7,726 nucleotides of DNA from Pseudomonadota bacterium (GTDB lineage: Bacteria > Pseudomonadota > Alphaproteobacteria > Rhizobiales > Devosiaceae), in NCBI GenBank assembly GCA_023390785.1, contig JAEWCE010000313.1, forward strand, positions 1-7,726, written 5' to 3'. The notes beneath the pieces are model-generated. The model was not told where the DNA came from. It saw nothing but the letters and a program-made list of their open reading frames with translations, and searched no databases. Both the position numbers and the translations under genes were made by a program. Below are positions 1 through 5,964 of the stretch, one piece after another; position 1 is the stretch's first letter, and every line of letters begins with the position of its first letter.

Positions 1-302
1 CAGCCGACATTGAGGTTGATCTCGTCGTAGCCGAAGGCGGCCGCGATGCGCGTCGCCTCGGCCAGCTCCTTCGGGTCGGAACCGCCGAGCTGCACGGCGA
101 CCGGGTGCTCCACCGCATCGAAGCCGAGCAGACGATCGCGCGGCCCGTGCACGATGGCGGCGCTGGTGACCATCTCGGTGAACAGCAGGGCGCGGCGCGT
201 CAACAGGCGATGGAGGAACCGGCAATGCCGGTCGGTCCAGTCCATCATGGGCGCAACGGAGAAGCGGCGCGCCTCGGCCAGCGATGTGGTGTTCTTGGTC
301 AC
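1..302 (-). CDS. dusA: tRNA-dihydrouridine(20/20a) synthase DusA, N-terminal 100 residues (cut by window edge)
   Basis: DusA is a flavoenzyme that reduces uridine at position 20/20a of the tRNA D-loop to dihydrouridine, using NADPH in the cytoplasm. The visible part carries the DusA signature FSVAPMMDWTDRHCR at residues 14-28, then FTEMVTS (41-47), HPVAVQLGGSDP (66-77) and DEINLNVG (93-100). The last two bases of the window are the first two of the expected catalytic Cys codon in the NLNVGCP motif. I chose the GTG at 302. The frame is open back to the TAA of the upstream reductase (381-383), but no ATG, GTG or TTG occurs in between, and the resulting 13-residue lead before FSVAP suits the family. 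The best Shine-Dalgarno-like stretch (AGGACGGG on the minus strand) lies too far upstream, so initiation is uncertain. The 78-bp gap to the reductase (303-380) shows no clear terminator, so read-through from the operon is possible. The family is certain and the exact start less so. Confidence 0.93.
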   Translation of the reverse strand, partial: MTKNTTSLAEARRFSVAPMMDWTDRHCRFLHRLLTRRALLFTEMVTSAAIVHGPRDRLLGFDAVEHPVAVQLGGSDPKELAEATRIAAAFGYDEINLNVG

Positions 303-380
303 GAGCGGGATATGGGGGTTGCGAGGCGCCCGTCCTAGAGCATCGACGGCGTGCCGACAAGCAATGGCGCCAGATCGCGG

Positions 381-1391
381 TTAGCGGCCGGCCGCCAGGG
401 CGCGCAGATGCTCAAGCGTTTCGGGGGCGAGCGGAATGCCCTGGGCGGTATTGGTGCGGCGGTTGGCGTAGCGGCGGTCGCCTGGCAGGCGCTGCTGCCC
501 GGCGCCGTGGATGGCCTCCACCAGGGTCTCGATGCGGGCGGCGAAATTGCGGGCGTTGCCGCGATTGGGGTCGATGACGATGTAGGTCTGTCCGCCATGC
601 GGGGTGGCGGCGCCGGGATGGCGGCTCCAGTCGATCTCCCACGAATAGTCGCCGCCGGCCAGCGCCGCGCCCATGATTTCCATCATCATGGCGATGGACG
701 AGCCCTTGTGGCCACCAAAGGGCAAGAGCGCACCGCCCTCGAGCACGGCATTGGGATCGGTGGTGGGGTTGCCCTGACTGTCGACGCCGATGCCCGGGGG
801 TAGCGCCCTGCCCTCACCGCGGGCGATCTGCACGTCGCCGTTGGACCAGCCAGAAGAGGCCTGGTCGAAGACGATGGGGTCGGGCGCACGCGGCACGGCA
901 AAACCCATGGGGTTGGTGCCGTAGAGACGCGTGCGACCGCCATGTGGAACAACGTTCGCCATGGAGTTGATCATGGCCAGCGCCACGAAACCCTCGCGGG
1001 CGAACGGCTCGATGTCCGGCCAGACGGCGCTGAAGTGATGCGCGTTGCGGACGCTGAGCATGGCGAGACCATTCTGGCGGGCCTTGGCCATCAGCGGTGC
1101 GCGCGCCAACTCGAGCAGCGGCAGAGAAAAACCGTTGTGCCCATCGCCGCGCAGAATGCCTGGCGCCACGTCCTCAAGGGTGGGCATCGCCTTGCCATCG
1201 ACCCAGCCACTGTCGAGCGAGCCGAGATTGCCGGCGACGCGGAAGACGCCGTGGCTATGGGCGCCGTCGCACTCGGCCGCCGCCATGTTGTCGGCGAGCA
1301 TTTGGGCGACGATGTCGCTGCAGCCGTGGCGGCGGAAGATGGCGGCGAGCAGCGCGGCGAGCTCGGCGATGGAGATGCGAGCTTCGGTCAC
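381..1391 (-). CDS. Delta1-pyrroline-2-carboxylate / delta1-piperideine-2-carboxylate reductase (Ldh2/malate dehydrogenase-like family)
   Basis: This is a 336-residue NAD(P)H-dependent oxidoreductase of the type-2 malate/L-lactate dehydrogenase family, which has its own fold and is not Rossmann-type. Visible landmarks are HSHG (45-48), the family substrate-site motif; GTNPMGF (158-164), in the nucleotide-binding core; PFGGHKGSSIA (224-234), a form typical of cyclic-imine reductases; and RLPGDRR (301-307) near the C terminus. Length is normal. The inferred reaction is reduction of delta1-pyrroline-2-carboxylate to L-proline, the step that follows both 3-hydroxyproline dehydratases, which are encoded just upstream. 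The start is the GTG at 1391, which overlaps the stop of the trans-3-hydroxyproline dehydratase as GTGA. No good Shine-Dalgarno precedes it, so translational coupling is likely. It is the last gene of the catabolic set. Malate, lactate or ureidoglycolate dehydrogenase activity cannot be excluded from sequence alone, but the HKGS form and the neighbours argue for the imine reductase. Confidence 0.86.
   Translation of the reverse strand: MTEARISIAELAALLAAIFRRHGCSDIVAQMLADNMAAAECDGAHSHGVFRVAGNLGSLDSGWVDGKAMPTLEDVAPGILRGDGHNGFSLPLLELARAPLMAKARQNGLAMLSVRNAHHFSAVWPDIEPFAREGFVALAMINSMANVVPHGGRTRLYGTNPMGFAVPRAPDPIVFDQASSGWSNGDVQIARGEGRALPPGIGVDSQGNPTTDPNAVLEGGALLPFGGHKGSSIAMMMEIMGAALAGGDYSWEIDWSRHPGAATPHGGQTYIVIDPNRGNARNFAARIETLVEAIHGAGQQRLPGDRRYANRRTNTAQGIPLAPETLEHLRALAAGR
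1388..1391 (-). other. GTGA stop/start overlap between trans-3-hydroxyproline dehydratase and pyrroline-2-carboxylate reductase
   Basis: On the minus strand the four bases GTGA hold both the GTG start of the reductase (1389-1391) and the TGA stop of the dehydratase (1388-1390). With no strong ribosome binding site upstream, this suggests the reductase is translated by re-initiating ribosomes, which would keep two consecutive pathway enzymes at linked levels. Confidence 0.8.
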
Positions 1392-2422
1392 CGGACGATC
1401 CGCGGCCAAGTGTCTGAGAGCTTGTAACCCTGAGGCCAGGGATCGGCGGGGTCGAGCAGCTCGGTGCGCTTGCCCGAAATCCAGGCGCGGCCGGAGATTG
1501 AGGGAATGATGGCCGGCTTGCCGCCGAGCGTGGTGTCCGCCTCTATGCGGCCCAGGAATTCGGAGCCGATGATCGAGCGGGCGAGGTAGCGGTCGCCAAC
1601 CTGCATCTGCCCCCTGGCACGCAGCACCGCCATGCGCGCGGAGGCTCCGGTCCCGGTGGGAGAGCGGTCGATCTTGCCGGGCTGGATGGCGACAGCGTTG
1701 GCGGCGGTCAGCAGGCCGCCGCTCGTCTCGACCGGGCGGGCAATCTGGCAGAAGGAATAGTGGGCCCAGTCGGGATTGGTGGGGTGGCGGAAGCCGAGTT
1801 GCTCGTTGGCGGCGCGGGTGATGCGGATGCCGGTTTCGGCGAGATCGCGCGCCTCGTCGGGAACGACCTGGAAGCCCAGTGCATCGGCGTCGACGATGAC
1901 GAAGCTGTCGCCGCCATAGGCAGTGTCCACTGTGAGCGTGCCCAGGCCGGGGACTTCGAGCTTGGCGTCCAGACTGTCGGCGAAGCTCGGCACATTGGTG
2001 ACGGTGATGCGCTCGGCCTTGCCGTCGCGGCACTGGGCGACGATTTCGACGAGGCCGCCAGGGGCTTCGAGGATGAGGCGGGTCTCGGGCTCGGTCATCG
2101 GCACGATGCCGGTGTCGAGCAGGACGGTGGCGACGCAGATGGAGTTGGAGCCGGACATCGGCGGGGTGTCCTCGGGCTCCATGATGATGAAGCCCATCTG
2201 CGCCCGCGGATGCTTGGGTGGCACGAGCAGGTTGACGTGGCGGAAGACGCCGCCGCGTGGCTCGTTGAGGACGAAATTGCGCAGCGCCTGGTCGGACGCG
2301 ATGAAGCGCGACTGCGCCCAGAGAGTGTCGCCAGGCGGCGGGGCGACACCACCGACGATGACATCACCCACCTCGCCTTCGGCGTGGCAGGAGACGATCT
2401 CGATGGCATTGCTCGTTCTCAC
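1388..2422 (-). CDS. Trans-3-hydroxy-L-proline dehydratase, proline racemase superfamily, with a Ser90/Thr256 active-site pair
   Basis: This 344-residue protein of the proline racemase superfamily is inferred to eliminate water from trans-3-hydroxy-L-proline, giving delta1-pyrroline-2-carboxylate in the cytoplasm. Seen in sequence: SCHAEGEVG (11-19); the first catalytic loop MSGSNSIC (89-96), with Ser90 where racemases and epimerases have Cys; TVDTAYGGDSF (164-174); and the second loop DRSPTGTG (252-259), with Thr256 where they have Cys. Thr at the second site is the known mark of trans-3-hydroxyproline dehydratases such as human L3HYPDH, but those keep Cys at the first site. The 4-hydroxyproline epimerase in the same operon has Cys at both equivalent positions and serves as an internal reference. 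The start is the GTG at 2422, inside a GTGA overlap with the upstream dehydratase; AGGTGATC just upstream is a reasonable ribosome binding site. The enolase-type neighbour and the reductase downstream fit this role. The substrate is inferred, and another 3- or 4-hydroxyproline epimerase activity is possible. Confidence 0.85.
   Translation of the reverse strand: MRTSNAIEIVSCHAEGEVGDVIVGGVAPPPGDTLWAQSRFIASDQALRNFVLNEPRGGVFRHVNLLVPPKHPRAQMGFIIMEPEDTPPMSGSNSICVATVLLDTGIVPMTEPETRLILEAPGGLVEIVAQCRDGKAERITVTNVPSFADSLDAKLEVPGLGTLTVDTAYGGDSFVIVDADALGFQVVPDEARDLAETGIRITRAANEQLGFRHPTNPDWAHYSFCQIARPVETSGGLLTAANAVAIQPGKIDRSPTGTGASARMAVLRARGQMQVGDRYLARSIIGSEFLGRIEADTTLGGKPAIIPSISGRAWISGKRTELLDPADPWPQGYKLSDTWPRIVR
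2419..2422 (-). other. GTGA stop/start overlap between the two 3-hydroxyproline dehydratases
   Basis: The stop TGA of the enolase-family dehydratase (2419-2421) and the GTG start of the proline-racemase-family dehydratase (2420-2422) share four bases on the minus strand. It is the same arrangement as at 1388-1391, so three consecutive genes are joined by identical GTGA junctions and form a tightly coupled translational unit. Confidence 0.8.
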
Positions 2423-3522
2423 TTGATCACCTGCACCGGGTCGCCCAGCACGTCGAACTTCGGGGTGATGCCGAGGCCGGGTTTGTCGGAGGCGGTCATG
2501 AAGCCCTGCTCGCGCCGGGGAGCGCCGTCGGCGATCGAGACGGTGACGTACGAGTTGAAGTCGGTGGCGGTGAAGCAGAAGCGCTCGGGGGTGGAGCGGG
2601 CGAGGTGGGCGATGGTGGCGGTGACAATATCGCCGCCCCAGGTGTCCTCGATGGTCATGGGGATGCCATGGCTGACGCAGAGATCGCGCATCTGGCGGGC
2701 CTTGGTGAGGCCGCCGACCTTGCTGATCTTCAAATTGATGACGTCGAAGGCGTCCTCGGCGATGCCGGTGACCAGGTCCTGTACCGAGCCGATGTTCTCG
2801 TCGAGGACGAAGGGGAGCGCGGTGCGACGGCGTATGGATACGCTTTCCTCGTAAGTCATGCAGGGCTGCTCGATATAGACGTCGAGGTCGCGCACGGCGC
2901 CGACGACGCGGGCAGCGTCGGCCTTCGTCCAGCCGGTGTTGGCGTCGGCGACGAGGATGTCAGTCGGCTGCAGGATGGCGCGGCAGGCGCGGATGCGGGC
3001 GATGTCGTCGGCCGGGTCGCCCCCGACCTTGAGCTGGAATTTGGTGTAGCCCTCGGCGCGGTAGCCGGCGATCTTTTCGGCCATGCGGCCGGCGTCTTCC
3101 TGGCTGATGGCGCGATAGAGCGCGATCCTCTCCTGCTCGGCGCCACCCAGCAGCTTGTAGACCGGCAGGCCGGCGACCTGCCCGAGGATGTCCCAGCAGG
3201 CGATGTCGATCGGCGCCTTGACGTAAGGGTGGCCGCGCAGCACGGCGTCCATGTGATGATTGAGCGGCCAGAGATCCGTCGGGTCGTGGCCGATGAGTTT
3301 CGGGCCGATCTCGTCGAGGCCGGCGCGCACGCCCTTGGCGTAGCTGGGCAGATAGGCCGAGCCCAGCGGACAGCACTCGGCATAGCCGGTGATGCCGGCG
3401 TCGGTGTCGACGGCGACGACGGTCGAGTCGAACACTTCCATGAAGTTGCCGCCCGACCAGTTGTAGCGGCCCTCCCTGAGCGGGAGATCGACCTGATAGA
3501 CGCGAATGGCGGTGATTTTCAT
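2419..3522 (-). CDS. Cis-3-hydroxy-L-proline dehydratase, enolase superfamily (muconate lactonizing enzyme subgroup)
   Basis: This 367-residue enolase-superfamily protein has an N-terminal capping domain (about 1-125) and a (beta/alpha)7beta barrel. Barrel residues visible by motif are Lys165 in KFQLKVGG (161-168), the strand-2 base; metal ligands Asp193 (VADAN), Glu218 (IEQP) and Asp241 (LDEN); and Lys265 in NLKISKVGG (263-271), the strand-6 acid/base. Two opposed lysines define the MLE subgroup, which includes racemases, epimerases and eliminases. The inferred reaction is dehydration of cis-3-hydroxy-L-proline to delta1-pyrroline-2-carboxylate. I base this on its place between 4-hydroxyproline epimerase and trans-3-hydroxyproline dehydratase, the order I recall for the characterised Labrenzia aggregata enzyme. 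The ATG at 3522 has GAGGC four bases upstream (3527-3531). The main alternative is hydroxyproline-betaine 2-epimerase, a close relative with the same lysines. No betaine demethylase gene is present, and the late region TDFNSY (320-325) lacks the Trp I recall for betaine binding. Confidence 0.82.
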   Translation of the reverse strand: MKITAIRVYQVDLPLREGRYNWSGGNFMEVFDSTVVAVDTDAGITGYAECCPLGSAYLPSYAKGVRAGLDEIGPKLIGHDPTDLWPLNHHMDAVLRGHPYVKAPIDIACWDILGQVAGLPVYKLLGGAEQERIALYRAISQEDAGRMAEKIAGYRAEGYTKFQLKVGGDPADDIARIRACRAILQPTDILVADANTGWTKADAARVVGAVRDLDVYIEQPCMTYEESVSIRRRTALPFVLDENIGSVQDLVTGIAEDAFDVINLKISKVGGLTKARQMRDLCVSHGIPMTIEDTWGGDIVTATIAHLARSTPERFCFTATDFNSYVTVSIADGAPRREQGFMTASDKPGLGITPKFDVLGDPVQVIK

Positions 3523-3542
3523 CTTTGCCTCGATTGTGATGT

Positions 3543-3682
3543 GGGAAAGGCCCCCTCACCCGGCCCGGCGCGCCGACCTCTCCCCCGAGGGAAAGGTGGA
3601 GATGGGGCAGCATCTCGCCTCTGCACCACCTCTCCCTGGGGCGAGAGGTCGCGGCGCAGCCACGGGCGAGGGGGCCTTTCCC
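3543..3682. repeat. 140-bp imperfect palindromic intergenic element with nested hairpins (REP/RIME-like)
   Basis: This element fills most of the 181-bp gap (3523-3703) between the 4-hydroxyproline epimerase and the cis-3-hydroxyproline dehydratase. Its arms, 3543-3599 and 3626-3682, pair without gaps around a 26-base centre; by hand I count 47 of 57 matching positions. The outer 20 bases match at 19, with gggaaaggccccctcacccg on the left against the reverse complement of 3663-3682. Each half also folds alone: 3576-3584 with 3589-3597 (8 of 9 pairs, 4-base loop), and 3628-3634 with 3643-3649 (7 pairs). An RNA copy could therefore form one long stem or two short hairpins. Similar GC-rich intergenic palindromes are widespread in rhizobia and relatives (RIME and REP-like families); membership in a specific family is inference. 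It has no coding content and no T-run typical of an intrinsic terminator. Confidence 0.85.
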
Positions 3683-3703
3683 TGATGTCCAAATGCATCC
3701 TCG

Positions 3704-4705
3704 TCACACCAGCGAGAAGCCATGGGCGAAGGGGTCGCGGTCGTCGATGAAGATGGTGTTGATGCCGGTCTGGCGGGCCCAGCCGGCGATGGAAGGGACG
3801 ATGCCGTCGATATTGCCGACACGGACGGCCTTCTCGACGCGGCCCTTGAAGATGGAGCCGATGATCGATTCATGGATGAAGGCGTCGCCGACCTTGAGTC
3901 TTCCGCGCGCGAACCATTGTGCCATGCGCGCCGAGGTGCCGGTGCCGCAGGGCGAGCGGTCAATCGCCTTGTCACCGTAGAATACCGCGTTGCGGGCGGT
4001 CGAGCCGTTCTTGAGTGGCCTGCCGGTCCACATGATGTGGGTGCAACCCTTTATGTTGCCGTTCTCGGGATGGACGAAGCTGTAGCGCTCGTTCATCGCC
4101 TGGCGCAGAACGGGACTCCAGCGCAGCAGGTCGCCAACGCTGACGTCGGCGAGGTCGGAGAAGTTTTCCTGCGGATCGACGATGCAGTAGAAATTGCCGC
4201 CATAGGCAACGTCGACGGTGAGCTTGCCGAGGCCGGGGCAGTCAATCTCGAGATCGCGCGAGTGCAGGAAACTCGGCACGTTGGTGATGCGCACCTCGTC
4301 GACGTAGTCACCGTCCATCGTATATTCGGCCACCACCTTGCCCGCGGGCACGTCGAGGTTGACGATGCCGGGTGTCTTGGGCTGCACGAGGCCGTTCTCG
4401 ATGGCCATGGTGACGGTGCCGATGGTGCCGTGGCCGCACATATAGAGGCAGCCCGAGGTTTCGATGAACAGCACCGAGATGTCGCAGTCTTCGCGTGTCG
4501 ATGGATAGAGGATGGAGCCCGACATCATGTCGTGGCCGCGTGGCTCGAACATCAGGCCTTTGCGGATCCAGTCCCAATTGGCGAGAAAATCGGCGCGGCG
4601 CTCCATCATGTTGGCGCCCTTGAGCAGCGGACCGCCGCCGCTGACGAGGCGTACGGGGTTGCCGCAGGTGTGGCCATCGATGCAGGAGAAGGTGTGGCGT
4701 GCCAT
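3704..4705 (-). CDS. 4-hydroxyproline 2-epimerase (proline racemase superfamily, Cys90/Cys253)
   Basis: This cytoplasmic, cofactor-independent epimerase converts trans-4-hydroxy-L-proline to cis-4-hydroxy-D-proline, the first step of bacterial hydroxyproline breakdown. The 333-residue protein shows the full family signature: DGHTCGNPVRLV (10-21), the first catalytic loop MCGHGTIG (89-96) with Cys90, TVDVAYGGNF (163-172), and DRSPCGTGTSA (249-259) with Cys253. Two cysteines mark a true racemase or epimerase. The N-terminal form and the N-M-M-E-R segment (32-36) resemble 4-hydroxyproline epimerases of the Brucella/Agrobacterium type. The ATG at 4705 is 12 bases from the stop of the dehydrogenase upstream. 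An AGGA (4716-4719) overlaps that stop and is the likely ribosome binding site, at a long 10-base spacing. Its direct neighbours encode the oxidase and deaminase for the next two steps. Proline racemase activity is the only serious alternative and is less likely in this context. Confidence 0.95.
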   Translation of the reverse strand: MARHTFSCIDGHTCGNPVRLVSGGGPLLKGANMMERRADFLANWDWIRKGLMFEPRGHDMMSGSILYPSTREDCDISVLFIETSGCLYMCGHGTIGTVTMAIENGLVQPKTPGIVNLDVPAGKVVAEYTMDGDYVDEVRITNVPSFLHSRDLEIDCPGLGKLTVDVAYGGNFYCIVDPQENFSDLADVSVGDLLRWSPVLRQAMNERYSFVHPENGNIKGCTHIMWTGRPLKNGSTARNAVFYGDKAIDRSPCGTGTSARMAQWFARGRLKVGDAFIHESIIGSIFKGRVEKAVRVGNIDGIVPSIAGWARQTGINTIFIDDRDPFAHGFSLV

Positions 4706-4717
4706 GATGAGGTGGTC

Positions 4718-5956
4718 CTAGAAGCGCTGCGGCGAGAACGGTGCGAGGTCGAGCGACGGGGCCGCGCCCGTCACCAGATCGGTAAGCAGACGGCCGGTGG
4801 CGGCCGATTGCGTCAGGCCGAGATGGCCGTGTCCGAAGGCATAGAGGATATGGGGCGACGGACGCGAACGGCCGATGGCGGGCAGCGAATCCGGCAATGA
4901 CGGGCGGAAGCCCATCCATTGCCGGCCGCCGTCGGTCCTGAGGCCGGGCATGAACAGCGCCGCTTTCTTCAGCATGGCCGCGGAGCGCTTGAAATTGGGC
5001 GGCAGGTCGAGCCCACCGAATTCGACGGCGCCGCCGACGCGGATGCCGGTCGACAGTGGGGTGACGACGAAGCCGTGGCCGGGAAAAACGAGCTGGCGCC
5101 GGAGGTCGAAGGCGCCTGGTGGCAGCGTGGTGTTGTAGCCGCGCTCGGTGTCGAGCGGGATGAGATCGCCGAGGGGGGCGGTCAGACGGCGCGACCAGGC
5201 CCCGCATGCGACAATCACCGTGGTGGCGGTGAGCGCGGTACCATCGGCGAAATCAATGGTGGCCCCCTGCCCCAGCGGCCGCAGAGCCTTAACCTCGGCC
5301 TGGCGGAAGGTCACGCCGCGATCTGTGGCAGCCTTGCCGATGGCGAGCGCGAAATCATACGGGTCGCTGACGGTCTGCCATTTCGGGATGAAGGTGGCGG
5401 CGACGAAGCGTGGATCGAGCCCCGGTTGCAGGGCGCGCAAATCGTCGCCGCGGACGATGCGGATCTCGATGCCCTCGCGGGTCTTGGCGTCGATTTCGGG
5501 CTGGGCGCGGCGGACCTCGGCCTCGCTCTCGTAGAGCTCGAGCACGCCGTCGGAGCGAACGAGGCTGGCGAGGCCGGCTGACGCCACCAGACTGTCCATC
5601 TCGGTGCGGGCGAGGCGCATCAGCGCCGCCTGCGCCTTGAGGCCGGCGGCGACGCGGTCGGGCCAGCCGGCGCGCCAGAAGCGCAGCATCCACGGGGTGA
5701 TCTGCGCCAGGTATTCGGGGCGGACGGTGAGTGGTCCCAGCGGATCGCCCAGCCATTTCGGCAGCTTGCGCAGCACGTCCTTGGTGGCGAGCGGCATGAT
5801 ATCGGAGAAGGCGAAGGCGCCGGCATTGCCGCGGCTCGTTTCCTCGGCCATGCCCTTGCGGTCGACCAGCAGCACCTGGCGGCCGGCCTCGACGAGCTTC
5901 AGCGCACTCGCGAGGCCGACGATGCCGGCGCCGACAATGACGACATCCGCGTCCAC
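4718..5956 (-). CDS. FAD-dependent D-hydroxyproline dehydrogenase (DadA-like, DAO family)
   Basis: This 412-residue flavoprotein is inferred to oxidise cis-4-hydroxy-D-proline to delta1-pyrroline-4-hydroxy-2-carboxylate and pass electrons to the respiratory chain. The N terminus is a dinucleotide-binding fold: VVIVGAGIVGL (5-15) and Asp32 at the end of the second strand for the FAD ribose. ACGAWS (250-255) is the second FAD-contacting segment. The C-terminal part has MGFRPSLPDSLPAIG (348-362), whose Arg is expected to bind the substrate carboxylate, and GHGHLGLT (375-382), as in DadA. No signal peptide is seen, so it is probably cytoplasmic or peripheral to the membrane. I chose the GTG at 5956, which puts the FAD motif at the expected distance and leaves an 8-base gap to the upstream deaminase stop. 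An in-frame ATG at 6073 would add 39 arginine- and proline-rich residues and overlap the deaminase heavily. This is a single-subunit type, unlike heteromeric hydroxyproline dehydrogenases. General D-amino-acid dehydrogenase activity is possible. Confidence 0.9.
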   Translation of the reverse strand: MDADVVIVGAGIVGLASALKLVEAGRQVLLVDRKGMAEETSRGNAGAFAFSDIMPLATKDVLRKLPKWLGDPLGPLTVRPEYLAQITPWMLRFWRAGWPDRVAAGLKAQAALMRLARTEMDSLVASAGLASLVRSDGVLELYESEAEVRRAQPEIDAKTREGIEIRIVRGDDLRALQPGLDPRFVAATFIPKWQTVSDPYDFALAIGKAATDRGVTFRQAEVKALRPLGQGATIDFADGTALTATTVIVACGAWSRRLTAPLGDLIPLDTERGYNTTLPPGAFDLRRQLVFPGHGFVVTPLSTGIRVGGAVEFGGLDLPPNFKRSAAMLKKAALFMPGLRTDGGRQWMGFRPSLPDSLPAIGRSRPSPHILYAFGHGHLGLTQSAATGRLLTDLVTGAAPSLDLAPFSPQRF

Positions 5957-5964
5957 GGTGATGC

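Noticed and set aside
303..380. Terminator or small gene between the reductase and dusA
   Set aside because: Only short GC-rich self-complementary bits are present (for example ggcgcc), with no stable stem followed by T residues and no frame with a start and coding character.
1392..2033. N-terminal extension of the pyrroline-2-carboxylate reductase reading frame back to 2033 (550 codons)
   Set aside because: The extra part is Arg/Pro/His-rich out-of-frame sequence over the trans-3-hydroxyproline dehydratase. Family similarity begins right after the GTG at 1391.
1760..2854. Plus-strand open frame of 364 codons opposite the two dehydratase genes
   Set aside because: It is antisense to two confidently identified genes. 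Its composition is an Ala/Gly/Asp/Val-rich mirror typical of GC-rich DNA, and it has no recognisable motif and no ribosome binding site of note.
3556..3975. Small open frames across the palindrome at 3543-3682
   Set aside because: They run through inverted-repeat sequence into the epimerase gene in a wrong frame, and the encoded peptides are Arg/Pro/Ser-rich with no motif.
3722..4900. Plus-strand open frame of 392 codons opposite the 4-hydroxyproline epimerase
   Set aside because: It lies antisense to a gene with both catalytic cysteines and full family signatures. It has low-complexity composition and resembles no family I know.
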